NCBI GenBank assembly: GCA_023259375.1
Contig: JAHFQC010000037.1
Span: forward strand, 1-42,984
Direction: 5' to 3'
DNA from: Alphaproteobacteria bacterium
GTDB lineage: Bacteria; Pseudomonadota; Alphaproteobacteria; Micropepsales; Micropepsaceae
Length of the DNA: 42,984 nt
Shown here: positions 1 through 8,333 of the stretch, in pieces
How positions within the stretch are numbered: the stretch's first letter is position 1
How the letters are laid out: each line of letters opens with the position of its first letter
Made by a program: the position numbers and the translations under genes
Notes under the pieces: model-generated
What the model was told of the DNA's origin: nothing
Database searches by the model: none
The model's input: only the letters and a program-made list of their open reading frames with translations

Positions 1-1117
1 GACCCGCAAGCGCGGCTTGCGTCAGTGCCCGCTGGTTCAACTTCGCCGCGGTGCCTTCATAGAGGATTTCGACCGCGAGGATTTCGTTCTCGGTGAGCTG
101 GCCGGCGAAAGCGCCGAGCATTTCGGCCAGGCTGATCCACGGCTTCACCAGCTGGGCTTCCTGCGCCGAGATGGACGGCATGTTGAGCGCATTCGTGATG
201 GCGCCGGTAATGAGGTAGTCGGAAATCTGTTCGGCGACCTGCAGCGCGACATTTTCCTGCGCTTCTTCGGTGGAGGCGCCCAGATGCGGGGTACAGACGA
301 CCTTTTCGTTGCCGAACAGCACGCTTTCCTTGGCCGGCTCGGTTTCGAACACGTCGATCGCAGCACCAGCAAGATGACCGGAATCGAGCGCCGCCTTCAG
401 CGCGGCTTCATCGACCAGACCGCCGCGGGCGCAATTGATGAGGCGCGCGCCCTTCTTCATCTTGGCGATGGCGGCGGCCGAGATGATGTTCTTGGTCTCC
501 GGCGTCTTCGGCGTATGCAGGCTGATGAAATCGGCGCTGGCGAGCAGGTCGTCCAATTCCACCTTGTCGACGCCGAGTTCCTTGGCGCGTTCCGCCGACA
601 GATACGGGTCGTAGGCGACGACGTGCATCTTGAGGCCCTTGGCGCGATCGGCAACGATGCCGCCGATATTGCCGCAGCCGATCAGGCCGAGCGTCTTGCC
701 GTAAAGCTCGACGCCCATGAAGCGGTTCTTCTCCCACTTGCCGGCATGCGTCGAAGCGTTGGCAGCGGGAATTTCACGCGCGAGAGCCATCATCAGCGAA
801 ATGGCATGCTCGGCGGTGGTGATGGAGTTGCCGAACGGCGTGTTCATCACGATTACGCCGGCGGCGGTGGCGGCCGGGATGTCGACATTGTCGACGCCGA
901 TACCGGCGCGGCCGACGACCTTCAGCTTCTTGGCGGCCGCGATCACGTCCTTGGTGATCTTGGTGGCCGAACGGATGGCGATACCGTCGTACTGATCGAC
1001 GATCTTCAGGAGTTCTTCCTTGGCAAGACCGGTCTTGACGTCAACTTCGACGCCACGAACCTTGAAGATATTGACGGCGGCGGAGGAGAGCTTGTCGGCA
1101 ATAAGTACCTTAGGCAT
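1..1117 (-). CDS. serA: D-3-phosphoglycerate dehydrogenase (3' end outside window)
   Basis: This enzyme oxidises 3-phosphoglycerate to 3-phosphohydroxypyruvate with NAD, the first step of serine synthesis in the cytosol. The reading frame was followed from the ATG at 1117 (protein start MPKVLIADKLSS). It shows the Rossmann motif GCGNIG at about residues 147-152 and the family catalytic residues R231 (NCARGG), E260 (FETEP) and H278 (TPHLG). About 372 residues are in view. The long form of the family is about 525 residues, so the regulatory C-terminal domains lie beyond the left edge. The gene starts 12 bp after the SseB-like gene and two genes after serC, so it is very probably the last gene of a serC operon. 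Confidence 0.95.
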   Translation of the reverse strand, partial: MPKVLIADKLSSAAVNIFKVRGVEVDVKTGLAKEELLKIVDQYDGIAIRSATKITKDVIAAAKKLKVVGRAGIGVDNVDIPAATAAGVIVMNTPFGNSITTAEHAISLMMALAREIPAANASTHAGKWEKNRFMGVELYGKTLGLIGCGNIGGIVADRAKGLKMHVVAYDPYLSAERAKELGVDKVELDDLLASADFISLHTPKTPETKNIISAAAIAKMKKGARLINCARGGLVDEAALKAALDSGHLAGAAIDVFETEPAKESVLFGNEKVVCTPHLGASTEEAQENVALQVAEQISDYLITGAITNALNMPSISAQEAQLVKPWISLAEMLGAFAGQLTENEILAVEILYEGTAAKLNQRALTQAALAG

Positions 1118-1129
1118 GGTTAGTCCCTC

Positions 1130-1825
1130 TCAATTCGGTGGAAGCGTCCGCCGGTAGAACGGCGGCACGCTCAGCAAATATTGTTGCAATGGGTCCAAGG
1201 GGCTTCGGGGATCGAGATAGACAACTTCCACGGCCGCACCGGGCATGATCGCCGCGGCCGCTTCGAAGATTTCCTGCGCCAGGCGCGGGACGTCTCCATC
1301 CGCTTCCAGTCCGATCATCGGATGCGGCTCGGTATCAATACCGGTCCGCGCCACGAATGCGAGATGGGCCGCTTCGATCGCCGCCCGGCTAGAGAACAGG
1401 ACAGACAGTCCCTTCACCAGCGTGGCGGGATACTCTTTCGGCTGCATGACGACGATTTCGCCATCCGGCGGAAACGTCTTCAGGCACCAGTCGATCTCAT
1501 CGGCTTTCAGGATCCTGTCGGGGGCCGATCCCGGATTGATCACGAACTCGGCGCCGGCGGCGATTTCGAATAACCGTCGTCCCTGGATCGTGAACTGCGG
1601 AAGCGGTCCTACCTTCAGCGCTTCGACCCGCGCGGGCGAGGTGAACACGGGGTGGAATTCCCCGGCCGGACCTTGCACCGTTTCGAGCGTTATGGCGTCG
1701 GCCATGGTTCCGAGTACCACCAGCTCGCTGCTGAGCAGCAGGCGGTAGAAATCGGTTTGCGCGGACGGGTTTGCAGCCGCCTGCAACATGGCACTCTCCA
1801 GATCGTTCTCGGGCGTAAACGCCAT
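1130..1825 (-). CDS. SseB-like protein between serC and serA
   Basis: The 231-residue soluble protein resembles the SseB family, named in E. coli for enhanced serine sensitivity; its biochemical role is not established. It starts MAFTPENDLESAMLQAA. The middle has the family pattern of a conserved N-terminal domain, including FTSPARVEAL and FVINPGS, followed by a C-terminal region with YLDP and a Pro-rich tail. No signal peptide or membrane segment is visible. It lies 78 bp after serC and 12 bp before serA on the same strand, so it is probably co-transcribed with both. The placement agrees with the serine link in the family name, but a function in serine metabolism is inference. Confidence 0.8.
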   Translation of the reverse strand: MAFTPENDLESAMLQAAANPSAQTDFYRLLLSSELVVLGTMADAITLETVQGPAGEFHPVFTSPARVEALKVGPLPQFTIQGRRLFEIAAGAEFVINPGSAPDRILKADEIDWCLKTFPPDGEIVVMQPKEYPATLVKGLSVLFSSRAAIEAAHLAFVARTGIDTEPHPMIGLEADGDVPRLAQEIFEAAAAIMPGAAVEVVYLDPRSPLDPLQQYLLSVPPFYRRTLPPN

Positions 1826-1903
1826 CGGAAGCCCCCATTGCCTGAAATGTGTTCGGCAAACCCTACACGGGAATGCGTCTGTCGCGTTTCAGGCGTCTGG
1901 GTA

Positions 1904-3061
1904 TCAGCCGGCCTTGACCTTGTCCCAGGCCCAATCGAGCCAGGGCAGCAGGGCCTTGATGTCGGCAGTATCGACCGTGGCACCGCACCAGATGCGAAGG
2001 CCCGGAGGCGCATCGCGATAGGCGCCGAGATCGAAGGCGACCCCTTCCTTGTCCAAGGTGGCGGCGATCTTCTTGGCCGCCGCGGCCTTGGCTTCGGCAT
2101 CGAGGGCTTCGAACCACGGATCGACCACCTTCAAGCAGACCGAGGTGTTCGAGCGGATGGCTTCGTCCTTGGCGAGGAACGCGGCCCAGTTCGACGTCTT
2201 TACCCAGTCGGCGATGGCCGCCAGGCTGGCATTCGAACGCGCCATCAGCGCCTTGAGGCCGCCGATCTGCTCGGCCCATTTGAGGGCATCGAGATAATCT
2301 TCTACGGCCAGCATCGACGGCGTGTTGATGGTCTCGCCTTCGAAAATGCCTTCGATGAGCTTGCCGCCCTTGGTCATGCGGAAGATCTTCGGCAGCGGCC
2401 ATGCCGGCGTGTAGGTCTGCAGACGTTCTACCGCGCGCGGGCTCAGAACCAGAATGCCGTGCGCCGCTTCGCCGCCGAGCGCCTTCTGCCAGGAGAAGGT
2501 GACGACATCGAGCTTGTTCCAGGCGATGTCCTGCGCAAACGCGGCGCTGGTGGCGTCAGCGATGGTGAGGCCTTCGCGGTTATCGGGAATCCAGTCGCCG
2601 TTAGGAACGCGGACGCCAGACGTCGTGCCGTTCCAGGTGAACACCACGTCGTGGGTGAAATCGACCTGTTTCAGATCAACGATCTCGCCGTAGCCGGCCT
2701 TCAGCACGCGCGCGTCTTTCAGCTTGAGCTGTTTGACGACGTCGGTGACCCAGCCTTCGCCGAAGCTTTCCCATGCCAGCATGTCGACGGGGCGGGCGCC
2801 CAGCATCGACCACAGCGCCATTTCGACGGCGCCGGTGTCCGAGGCCGGAACGATGCCGACGCGATAATCCGCGGGGATTTCCAGCACGGCCTTGGTGCGC
2901 GTGATGGCTTCCTTCAGCCGCGCCTTACCGAGCTTGCCGCGGTGCGAACGGCCGAGCGTATCGAGTTGGAGATTTTGCGGAGTCCAGCCCGGGCGCTTGG
3001 CGCAAGGTCCAGACGAAAAAAAAGGCCGTGCAGGACGCACAGCCAGCGGATCGTTTGTCAT
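1904..3061 (-). CDS. serC: Phosphoserine aminotransferase
   Basis: The enzyme transaminates 3-phosphohydroxypyruvate with glutamate to phosphoserine using PLP, the second step of serine synthesis. The frame stays open upstream of 3061, but the ATG at 3061 is preferred: GGAAGG lies 8 nt before it and the upstream part carries RNA and promoter signals. The resulting 385-residue protein begins [13 protein letters not shown] and has the PLP lysine at about K193 in [10 protein letters not shown]. It belongs to the longer SerC subgroup common in alphaproteobacteria, as judged from [11 protein letters not shown] and [11 protein letters not shown]. It is the first gene of the serC-sseB-serA unit. The ribosome-binding site lies inside a hairpin of the candidate leader RNA, suggesting control at translation. 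Confidence 0.95.
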   Translation of the reverse strand: MTNDPLAVRPARPFFSSGPCAKRPGWTPQNLQLDTLGRSHRGKLGKARLKEAITRTKAVLEIPADYRVGIVPASDTGAVEMALWSMLGARPVDMLAWESFGEGWVTDVVKQLKLKDARVLKAGYGEIVDLKQVDFTHDVVFTWNGTTSGVRVPNGDWIPDNREGLTIADATSAAFAQDIAWNKLDVVTFSWQKALGGEAAHGILVLSPRAVERLQTYTPAWPLPKIFRMTKGGKLIEGIFEGETINTPSMLAVEDYLDALKWAEQIGGLKALMARSNASLAAIADWVKTSNWAAFLAKDEAIRSNTSVCLKVVDPWFEALDAEAKAAAAKKIAATLDKEGVAFDLGAYRDAPPGLRIWCGATVDTADIKALLPWLDWAWDKVKAG

Positions 3062-3064
3062 CCG

Positions 3065-3108
3065 ACATTCCTTCCAGAATGTTAGCACCTCGTTGGGGAG
3101 GCGTGGCC
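3065..3108 (-). ncRNA. Candidate serC leader RNA (two tandem hairpins)
   Basis: On the minus strand the stretch before serC folds into two adjacent hairpins. The first is CCTC/GAGG (3098-3101 with 3088-3091) around a C-rich loop. The second is ACATTC/GAATGT (3077-3082 with 3065-3070). The second holds the serC Shine-Dalgarno sequence GGAAGG in its loop and right stem. A two-hairpin element directly before serC matches the serC RNA motif described in alphaproteobacteria (Rfam serC leader); I recall its architecture, not an exact consensus. A promoter-like pair at 3119-3145 would start the transcript near 3112, just before the first hairpin. Confidence 0.6.
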
Positions 3109-3118
3109 CAGCTACGTG

Positions 3119-3145
3119 TCTATAGATTCTCCCTGCGGTAGTCAA
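3119..3145 (-). promoter_or_regulatory. Candidate sigma70-type promoter for serC
   Basis: The minus strand has TTGACT at 3145-3140 and TATAGA at 3124-3119, with a 15-nt spacer. The spacer is a little short, but both hexamers are good matches. Initiation would fall near 3112, so the transcript would begin just upstream of the two-hairpin leader. Confidence 0.45.
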
Positions 3146-3239
3146 ACGGAACTTCTGTCGTTTTCTGAAATGTCGCGTGCACGAAAGATTCGTGCGCGGG
3201 TCGCGGCTGTACTCGGTTAATGATCTGTATGCGGAATAT

Positions 3240-3707
3240 CTATCGTCCGTCCGCCCAACCGTATTTGTAGATCACCGACAGCGTCCACGGATCGGTGGCG
3301 AGCGATTGCACGTCGTCGATCTTCCAGCCCGCCTTGGTCTTCTCGAAGTAGAACAGCAGGCGTTCCTTCTTGCCCTCGAGCTGGAATTTGGCTTCGACCA
3401 CTTTGCGGTCAGGTGCATTGGCAACGGCCCAGCCTTTGACCGCCACGTTTTTCACGTCGCCGTCCTGGCAATTGCACCAGAATGAAAAATCGTTGCCGCG
3501 ACCGACCTCGCCATGGGCTTCTTTTTCATCGAGTGCCGCCAACGCTTCTAGTCGTGCAGAGAACACGCCTTTGGGCTCCGGCTGCGACGCGTTCCAATGC
3601 GCGTAAACGCCTTTCACGAACACCACCGGATCGTCGATCTTGGTGCCGGCAGATGCCGGGCCGACGAGCAGAAACGCCGCCGCAACAATCGCATTCCCGT
3701 ACTTCAT
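3240..3707 (-). CDS. Small secreted protein, DUF3828-like
   Basis: The 155-residue protein starts [20 protein letters not shown], a clear Sec signal peptide with cleavage expected near residue 20. The mature part is a single small domain with [12 protein letters not shown] near the start and [10 protein letters not shown] near the end. That pattern recalls DUF3828 or NTF2-like periplasmic proteins. Two cysteines (WCNCQ) could form a disulfide or a metal site. The gene stands alone on the minus strand, 178 bp from serC, and is divergent from the DUF3775 gene. The function is unknown and the DUF3828 assignment is tentative. Confidence 0.75.
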   Translation of the reverse strand: MKYGNAIVAAAFLLVGPASAGTKIDDPVVFVKGVYAHWNASQPEPKGVFSARLEALAALDEKEAHGEVGRGNDFSFWCNCQDGDVKNVAVKGWAVANAPDRKVVEAKFQLEGKKERLLFYFEKTKAGWKIDDVQSLATDPWTLSVIYKYGWADGR

Positions 3708-3822
3708 GGTTGCCCTTCCCAGCGGACGACGTCGCGCCGAGTGTAGCCGGTTTTGGCGCCTTTCCGGAACCCGCCCGAAGGCCGGCCGTTTCCTCCCCGC
3801 AACCGCTTGTCAGGATCATCCC

Positions 3823-4260
3823 ATGCCGGCCATTCCGGATGCCGCTCCGCAGAATCCGACGCTTGCCATTGCCACCGACAAGGTCGCTTTCATCATCCTC
3901 AAGGCGCGGGCCTACGACGCCAAGGAGCCGCTGACCGATGACGAGTCGGGCTCCAATCCGACCGACGACGGCGATGCCGATATCCTGGAGGACGCGCCGG
4001 GCGATCTCACCCGCCAGGAATTGGCCGATGCGATTCGGGCGCTGAACGAGGAAGAGCAGATCAACCTCGTCGCGCTCGCTTGGCTTGGTCGCGGTACCTA
4101 CGACATCGGCGAATGGGATCAGGCGCTCGAGACCGCCCGTACCGAGCACAACAAGCGGACGGCGCAATACCTCATCGGCCTGCCGCTCTTGGGCGATTAC
4201 CTCGAAGAGGGCCTCGCCGCTTTTGGCGAGACCATTAACGATGAGGACGCCGTCGAATGA
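3823..4260 (+). CDS. DUF3775 domain protein
   Basis: The 145-residue cytosolic protein has two parts. The N-terminal part holds TDKVAFIILKARAYDAKEP and an acidic stretch rich in Asp. The C-terminal part holds LNEEEQINLVALAWLGRGTY and an alpha-helical end. This layout is typical of alphaproteobacterial DUF3775 proteins, whose function is unknown. The ATG at 3823 has AGGA about 8 nt upstream; the open frame continues further upstream but overlaps the divergent gene's promoter region. The gene appears monocistronic, with 147 bp before the next gene. Confidence 0.85.
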   Translation: MPAIPDAAPQNPTLAIATDKVAFIILKARAYDAKEPLTDDESGSNPTDDGDADILEDAPGDLTRQELADAIRALNEEEQINLVALAWLGRGTYDIGEWDQALETARTEHNKRTAQYLIGLPLLGDYLEEGLAAFGETINDEDAVE

Positions 4261-4407
4261 ACCCGGTCTTCCGTTTTTGGCTCTGTTCCTGGGGATTAAT
4301 CCGGCAAGCGCCTTGCAACGTCCCTGGAAAGGAACAAAAACAGCCCCATTCTGGGACAGACGGTTAACACCGCAGCCAGAGCCGGGCTTGGGTAGACGGG
4401 GACCACG

Positions 4408-4851
4408 ATGCGCCGACTTCTTCTTGCTGCTTCAGTTTTTGCCGCACTTGCCATCCCGGCTTCGGCCGCCATTCCGACCGGGTCACAGGCGCAGGTCGCC
4501 ACTCTCAGCCGCCATCACGACGACGGCTCCGAATATGTCTGGCGCGTCTTCTGCAGTTCCGGCCTTCAGTACGGTTTCATCCCGGCCAGCCAATTCCCGA
4601 CCTCGACCCGGTTCGAAGAAGTGACCGCGCCCCAAACGGGCGACATCGCCTGGTGGCCGGAATTCGTCGCCATTTACGTGGCCCAGAACCAGTCGCTGAT
4701 CACGCCGGCCGGTATGGTCAAGCTCGCCGATCTGTCGAGCGACGACAGTAGCCCGCACTTCTACCGCATGCGCGTGATGGCCGGCGAAGCACCCGGTGCC
4801 AAGCCCGCGCCCGGCACCTGCGAGCGCAACATCATTCTGGGCACGCCTTAA
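4408..4851 (+). CDS. Secreted protein with degenerate NlpC/P60-like core
   Basis: The 147-residue protein begins with a Sec signal peptide, MRRLLLAASVFAALAIPASA, so the mature protein is periplasmic. Its middle reads FCSSGLQYGF, then PQTGDIAWWPEFVAIYVA, which parallels the NlpC/P60 order of a Cys-Ser-Gly helix followed by a GD-W-HVGIYV strand. The catalytic His expected in the HVGIYV position is Phe here. If the homology is real, the enzyme is probably inactive or a binding protein. Its stop overlaps the stop of the convergent PhzF gene by 4 bp. The 147-bp gap before it shows no further gene. Existence is well supported; the fold assignment is an inference from short motifs. Confidence 0.7.
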   Translation: MRRLLLAASVFAALAIPASAAIPTGSQAQVATLSRHHDDGSEYVWRVFCSSGLQYGFIPASQFPTSTRFEEVTAPQTGDIAWWPEFVAIYVAQNQSLITPAGMVKLADLSSDDSSPHFYRMRVMAGEAPGAKPAPGTCERNIILGTP

Positions 4852-5657
4852 ATAAGGATCTCGCCCTTCATATAAAGCGCGCACTTTCCAGCGATGACGG
4901 TGCGCACGCCGTCGTCGGTGACCGTGAGGTCGCCTCCACGCGGAGAGACTTGGCGCGCCTTCATCGTTTTCTTGCCGAGGCGCTCAGCCCAGAACGGCGT
5001 CAGGATGGTGTGCGAGGATCCGGTCACCGGGTCTTCCGGCACGCCTTTGTCGGGGGCGAAGAAGCGCGAAATAAAGTCGTAGTTCTCGTCGCCGGGTGCC
5101 GTTACCGCCATGCCCCAGAAATTCTGCTGGCGTAATAGCGGAGCGACGGCGCCGCAGCCTTTCATCGCGCGTATCGTTTTGGGATCGTCCCATACCCCCA
5201 CCAGATAGCGGGCTGCAAACAATTCCCGCGGCGGGACCGTCTCCAGTGCTTCGCCGATCGCTTCGGCATAACCGCTCGGAGCCGCGAACGGCGCAGGCGG
5301 ATCGCTGGGCAGTGTCATAGTGAGCCCGTCGCCGCCTCGCGTCACAACCAGTTCTCCCGAGCGTGTCGCGAAGTGCACGGCGTTGAGCGCCCGGGCTAGT
5401 TCTTCAAACACAAGCGAGGCGCTTGCCAGCGTGGCATGGCCGCAAAGATCGACTTCGCCGCCCGGTGTGAACCAGCGCAGATCGTAACGTCCGTCGCCGG
5501 TCTTCACGAAGAAGGCGGTCTCCGACAGATTGTTCTCGCGCGCAATGGCTTGCATCAGCCCGGGTTCGATCCACGTCTCCAGCGGCACCACGGCGGCGGG
5601 ATTTCCTTCCAGCGGCTTGTTGGCGAACGCATCGATTTGCCAGAGCTTGAGGTGCAT
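4848..5657 (-). CDS. PhzF-family isomerase/epimerase-like protein
   Basis: The protein is 269 residues, the usual PhzF-family length. It has the duplicated-fold signatures: QIDAFANKPLEGNPAAVVPL at the start, the catalytic-type Glu in ENNLSETAF at about residue 46, LCGHATLASA, and EDPVTGSSHTILTPFW in the second half. Family members include phenazine isomerase PhzF and many enzymes of unknown substrate. No other phenazine genes are nearby, so a phenazine role is not supported. The ATG at 5657 is chosen over an upstream in-frame ATG because GAGGAG lies about 7 nt before it and homologues start at this motif. The gene's 3' end overlaps its convergent neighbour by 4 bp. Confidence 0.9.
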   Translation of the reverse strand: MHLKLWQIDAFANKPLEGNPAAVVPLETWIEPGLMQAIARENNLSETAFFVKTGDGRYDLRWFTPGGEVDLCGHATLASASLVFEELARALNAVHFATRSGELVVTRGGDGLTMTLPSDPPAPFAAPSGYAEAIGEALETVPPRELFAARYLVGVWDDPKTIRAMKGCGAVAPLLRQQNFWGMAVTAPGDENYDFISRFFAPDKGVPEDPVTGSSHTILTPFWAERLGKKTMKARQVSPRGGDLTVTDDGVRTVIAGKCALYMKGEILI

Positions 5658-5716
5658 ATCCGTCTCCTCGTGTTGCCACGAAGGTAGTCGCGAATGGATG
5701 CACTTCAAGAGCCGTG

Positions 5717-5732
5717 GACACATCTCTGTGTC
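5717..5732 (-). terminator. Short hairpin after queD
   Basis: GACACA (5717-5722) and TGTGTC (5727-5732) form a perfect 6-bp stem with a 4-nt loop, 25 bp past the queD stop. There is no T-tract, so termination is only a guess. Confidence 0.25.
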
Positions 5733-5756
5733 GTGAGAAGGTCACGAGGCTGTGAG

Positions 5757-6104
5757 TTAGCGGCTGACTTCCGCCCAGCAGTCGTCGTTTTCCCAAACCT
5801 TGACGCGCGTTGCGCCGGTGATCTGGCCGAGGAACCAGCGGGCGATGATTTCCGCCGTGGGATTCTCGAGACCCGGAACCTCGTTGAGCAGCTTGTGATC
5901 GACCTTGGCGAGCAACGGCGCCATATCGGCATCAAGTTCGCCGAAATCCTTGACGAAGCCGCGCCCATCGACTTCGCCGGAAACGACGACTTCGATCCGA
6001 TAATTGTGGCCATGCAGATTCTTGCAGCGATGGCCGTCGGGAACTTTGGGCAGGAAATGTGCGGATTCGAACCGGAACGTACGGCCGATAGTGGCGATAG
6101 GCAT
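5757..6104 (-). CDS. queD: 6-carboxytetrahydropterin synthase (QueD/PTPS family)
   Basis: The enzyme converts dihydroneopterin triphosphate to 6-carboxytetrahydropterin, a step toward queuosine and other 7-deazapurines. The 115-residue protein has the zinc ligands in FESAHFLP and in NLHGHNY, and the catalytic Cys just before the latter (HRCKNLHGH). It also has the family's acidic FVKDFGELD and the LNEVPGLENPTAE motif near the end. The ATG at 6104 is used; a TTG directly before it is less likely. The gene is divergent from the glycosyltransferase gene, with about 120 bp between. No other queuosine gene is in view. Confidence 0.92.
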   Translation of the reverse strand: MPIATIGRTFRFESAHFLPKVPDGHRCKNLHGHNYRIEVVVSGEVDGRGFVKDFGELDADMAPLLAKVDHKLLNEVPGLENPTAEIIARWFLGQITGATRVKVWENDDCWAEVSR

Positions 6105-6225
6105 CAAATTTCTCTGATTTCGTCTGGTAAGCTTTGGGCCTTTTAAAGCCTCGTTACAGCGAAATCCACTATCGCCTTGCGCGAACCGCTGCTAGCGTCC
6201 TCATGCCCCAAAATGGTTGTTGCCG

Positions 6226-7749
6226 ATGACTCTTGCGGTTCCTGTCCGCCGCAGCCATGCGAACGTGTGGTTGTTTGTTGCCCTTGCGGTCGCTGCCGTG
6301 TTGGTTTCGCTCCATTTCGTGGGCTACGACGGCGCCGACGACCGTTCCTACGCGCTGGCGGCCGAGGCGTGGCTCGCCCATTTTCCTGCGGTGGGGGCGG
6401 ACCATTGGGCAACCCGTCATACGGTGGTGCTGCCCGTTGCCGCCTCGCTGGCGCTGTTCGGACATTCGGTGTTGGCGCTGGCACTGCCGAGCCTGATGTT
6501 CTTCTTCGGCTTTCTGGCGGTGAATTTCTTCTTCGCCCGCCGGGCGCTCGGCGACCGCGCCGCCGCGATCCTCGTGTTGTTGCTGGCGGCGACGCCCGAA
6601 TTCGTGGTCCAGGCAACGTACATCAACAACGATATTGTTGAGGCGTTTTTCGCGTCGCTGTCGTTCTGGCTGTTCGTGACCGCCACCGGCCGCACGACGC
6701 TGTTCCTTGCGGGTGTCGCCGCCGGACTGGCGTTCCTGACGCGCGAAACCAGCGCGGTGCTGGTGTTGTTCTTCGCTGCCTGTGCGCTGTTCGATCGCCG
6801 TCCGGCGCGGCGCGATTACGTGTTCGTCGCGCTCGGCTTTGCGACCCCGATCCTGGCCGAAATGACGTATTTCGGCGTGATGACGGGCGACATGCTGTAT
6901 CGCTACCGTCTCGATGCCGGTCATGACAGCGTCAGCCGTCTCGGCGAATTCCAGCACATGGCCAAGACCGGCGCGGCGCTGGATCGTCAGGGCAATCTCT
7001 CGGTCAGCGTCTGGGCCGATCCGCTGTTGATGCTGTTCGCCAGTCAGAAATTTGCGGCGCTGTTCTGGCTTGCGATACCTGCTGCTGTCTGGGCTTGGCG
7101 CAACAGCACGTTGCCTCTGCGCGATCGCGAGGTATTGCGTCGAGTGGCCCGTTTGGCGTTGCTATGGATCGGCTTCATTTCCCTGGCCTTCCCGATCCTC
7201 TATCTGGTGCCGCGCTATTACGTGGTTCCGGCCTGGGCCAGTGTCGTTCTGGTCGGCTACGCTTTTCTCCACTTTACCCAGACGCGCTTCCGGGGTGTTG
7301 CCGTCGCCGCGTTGGCGCTTCTGCTCGCGGGCAATGCTGCGTCGCTCTATCTTGAAAATACCAACCCGCGCTTTGCCGAGCGATCGCTGACCGAGTGGCT
7401 GGCCGCGCATCCTTCCGCGCGTGTGACGGTCGATCCCGACATGGCCCGCCGCTCCGATTTGCTGTTGCGCTATGCCGGTGAAACGGATCGCGTGCGCGCG
7501 GGGCTGCCGCGATCAGGCGCGCTCTACGTCTATAGCCCGCGCAATCTCTCGCTCTGCCGTTCGATGGGCGGCTGCAAGGGCACTTACGAGCCGCAAAAAG
7601 GCTGGCAGAAGATCGGTGCCGTCGCCGGCAAAACGCGCGCTATCGGCGGCATCCTGCGCGCGGTAGGACTGGCGCGGTTCATTCCACGCCAGATCATGGA
7701 GAAGATTGAAAGCCCGGCACCGGGAATTGCGATTTACCGGGTGCGGTAA
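6226..7749 (+). CDS. Polytopic glycosyltransferase, family 39-like (ArnT/PMT type)
   Basis: The 507-residue integral membrane protein has many hydrophobic segments. The first luminal loop has an acidic pair in GYDGADDRSYALAAEAW, a typical GT39/GT83 site for metal and the polyprenyl-phosphate sugar donor. A second typical loop reads WATRHTVVLPVAASLALFG. Such enzymes move a sugar from a lipid-linked donor onto lipids, glycans or proteins at the periplasmic face of the inner membrane; the acceptor here cannot be told. The ATG at 6226 is chosen because homologous sequence begins after it; two TTG codons at 6217 and 6220 are alternatives. It ends 28 bp from the stop of the convergent secreted-protein gene. 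Confidence 0.8.
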   Translation: MTLAVPVRRSHANVWLFVALAVAAVLVSLHFVGYDGADDRSYALAAEAWLAHFPAVGADHWATRHTVVLPVAASLALFGHSVLALALPSLMFFFGFLAVNFFFARRALGDRAAAILVLLLAATPEFVVQATYINNDIVEAFFASLSFWLFVTATGRTTLFLAGVAAGLAFLTRETSAVLVLFFAACALFDRRPARRDYVFVALGFATPILAEMTYFGVMTGDMLYRYRLDAGHDSVSRLGEFQHMAKTGAALDRQGNLSVSVWADPLLMLFASQKFAALFWLAIPAAVWAWRNSTLPLRDREVLRRVARLALLWIGFISLAFPILYLVPRYYVVPAWASVVLVGYAFLHFTQTRFRGVAVAALALLLAGNAASLYLENTNPRFAERSLTEWLAAHPSARVTVDPDMARRSDLLLRYAGETDRVRAGLPRSGALYVYSPRNLSLCRSMGGCKGTYEPQKGWQKIGAVAGKTRAIGGILRAVGLARFIPRQIMEKIESPAPGIAIYRVR

Positions 7750-7777
7750 ACATGGCTGAGATGCTGCTGTGGCGCCG

Positions 7778-8305
7778 TTAGTCAGAGGTCTGCACGTAAA
7801 CCAGCTTGCCGTTTTTCAAGTAAAACTGCTGCGCTGCGGATTCCAGCGTTGCGGCTACAAGTGAGTCATTAGGAATACGGATCTTCCGATTAGGTTGGTC
7901 CCACTCCCAAGTGGTACCGGGCGAAACGCGCCAAATCACGGTATACGGCGGTGCTTTGAATTCGGAGTAGATGGTCCAGGTTTCAAGTTTGTCTCGCGCC
8001 GCCCGAACGATGATTACGCGCTCTTCCTGGGCGGATTTTGTGGTTCGGATCAATGCCAAGCCGATGTATCTCTTGCCACTGCCATCGAGGTCGACTTCCG
8101 CTAACCCGGGGCACACGGCCTTATGATAGTGCCGCCAGAGTTGCTTGTCGTCGTCGATCAAATCGGACGTTCTCAGGATTTTCCAATCCGGATGAGCCTT
8201 AAGATAAGCGCGCGCGGCGTCAGGAATATTGGTGCAGGGATCGGCTGCCCACGCCGACGTGGCCGTCGAGAGCAAAACCGCAATCGACAGGAACTGTTTG
8301 CGCAT
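7778..8305 (-). CDS. Secreted protein of unknown function
   Basis: The 175-residue protein has a signal peptide, MRKQFLSIAVLLSTATSAWA, with cleavage expected after AWA. The mature part carries two cysteines (DPCTNIP and AVCPGLAEVD), which may form a disulfide, and an Asp-rich VDLDGSGKRYIGLALI segment. The C-terminus is rich in aromatic residues (TTWEWDQPNRK). I recognise no named family. It lies 28 bp downstream of rpoH on the same strand, so it might be read from the rpoH transcript. No function can be assigned. Confidence 0.75.
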   Translation of the reverse strand: MRKQFLSIAVLLSTATSAWAADPCTNIPDAARAYLKAHPDWKILRTSDLIDDDKQLWRHYHKAVCPGLAEVDLDGSGKRYIGLALIRTTKSAQEERVIIVRAARDKLETWTIYSEFKAPPYTVIWRVSPGTTWEWDQPNRKIRIPNDSLVAATLESAAQQFYLKNGKLVYVQTSD

Positions 8306-8333
8306 CTGAGCCCCCCGGCCTCCTGCAAACCAG

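Noticed and set aside
17..1123. Long open frame on the plus strand opposite serA
   Set aside because: It mirrors serA codons, has no recognisable domain, and the minus strand gives a full SerA match.
1652..3085. 477-codon plus-strand frame opposite serC
   Set aside because: High-GC antisense shadow; the serC frame has all family motifs.
4848..5657. Phenazine biosynthesis locus
   Set aside because: Only a PhzF-family gene is present; no phzA-E or G genes are nearby, and most PhzF relatives act elsewhere.
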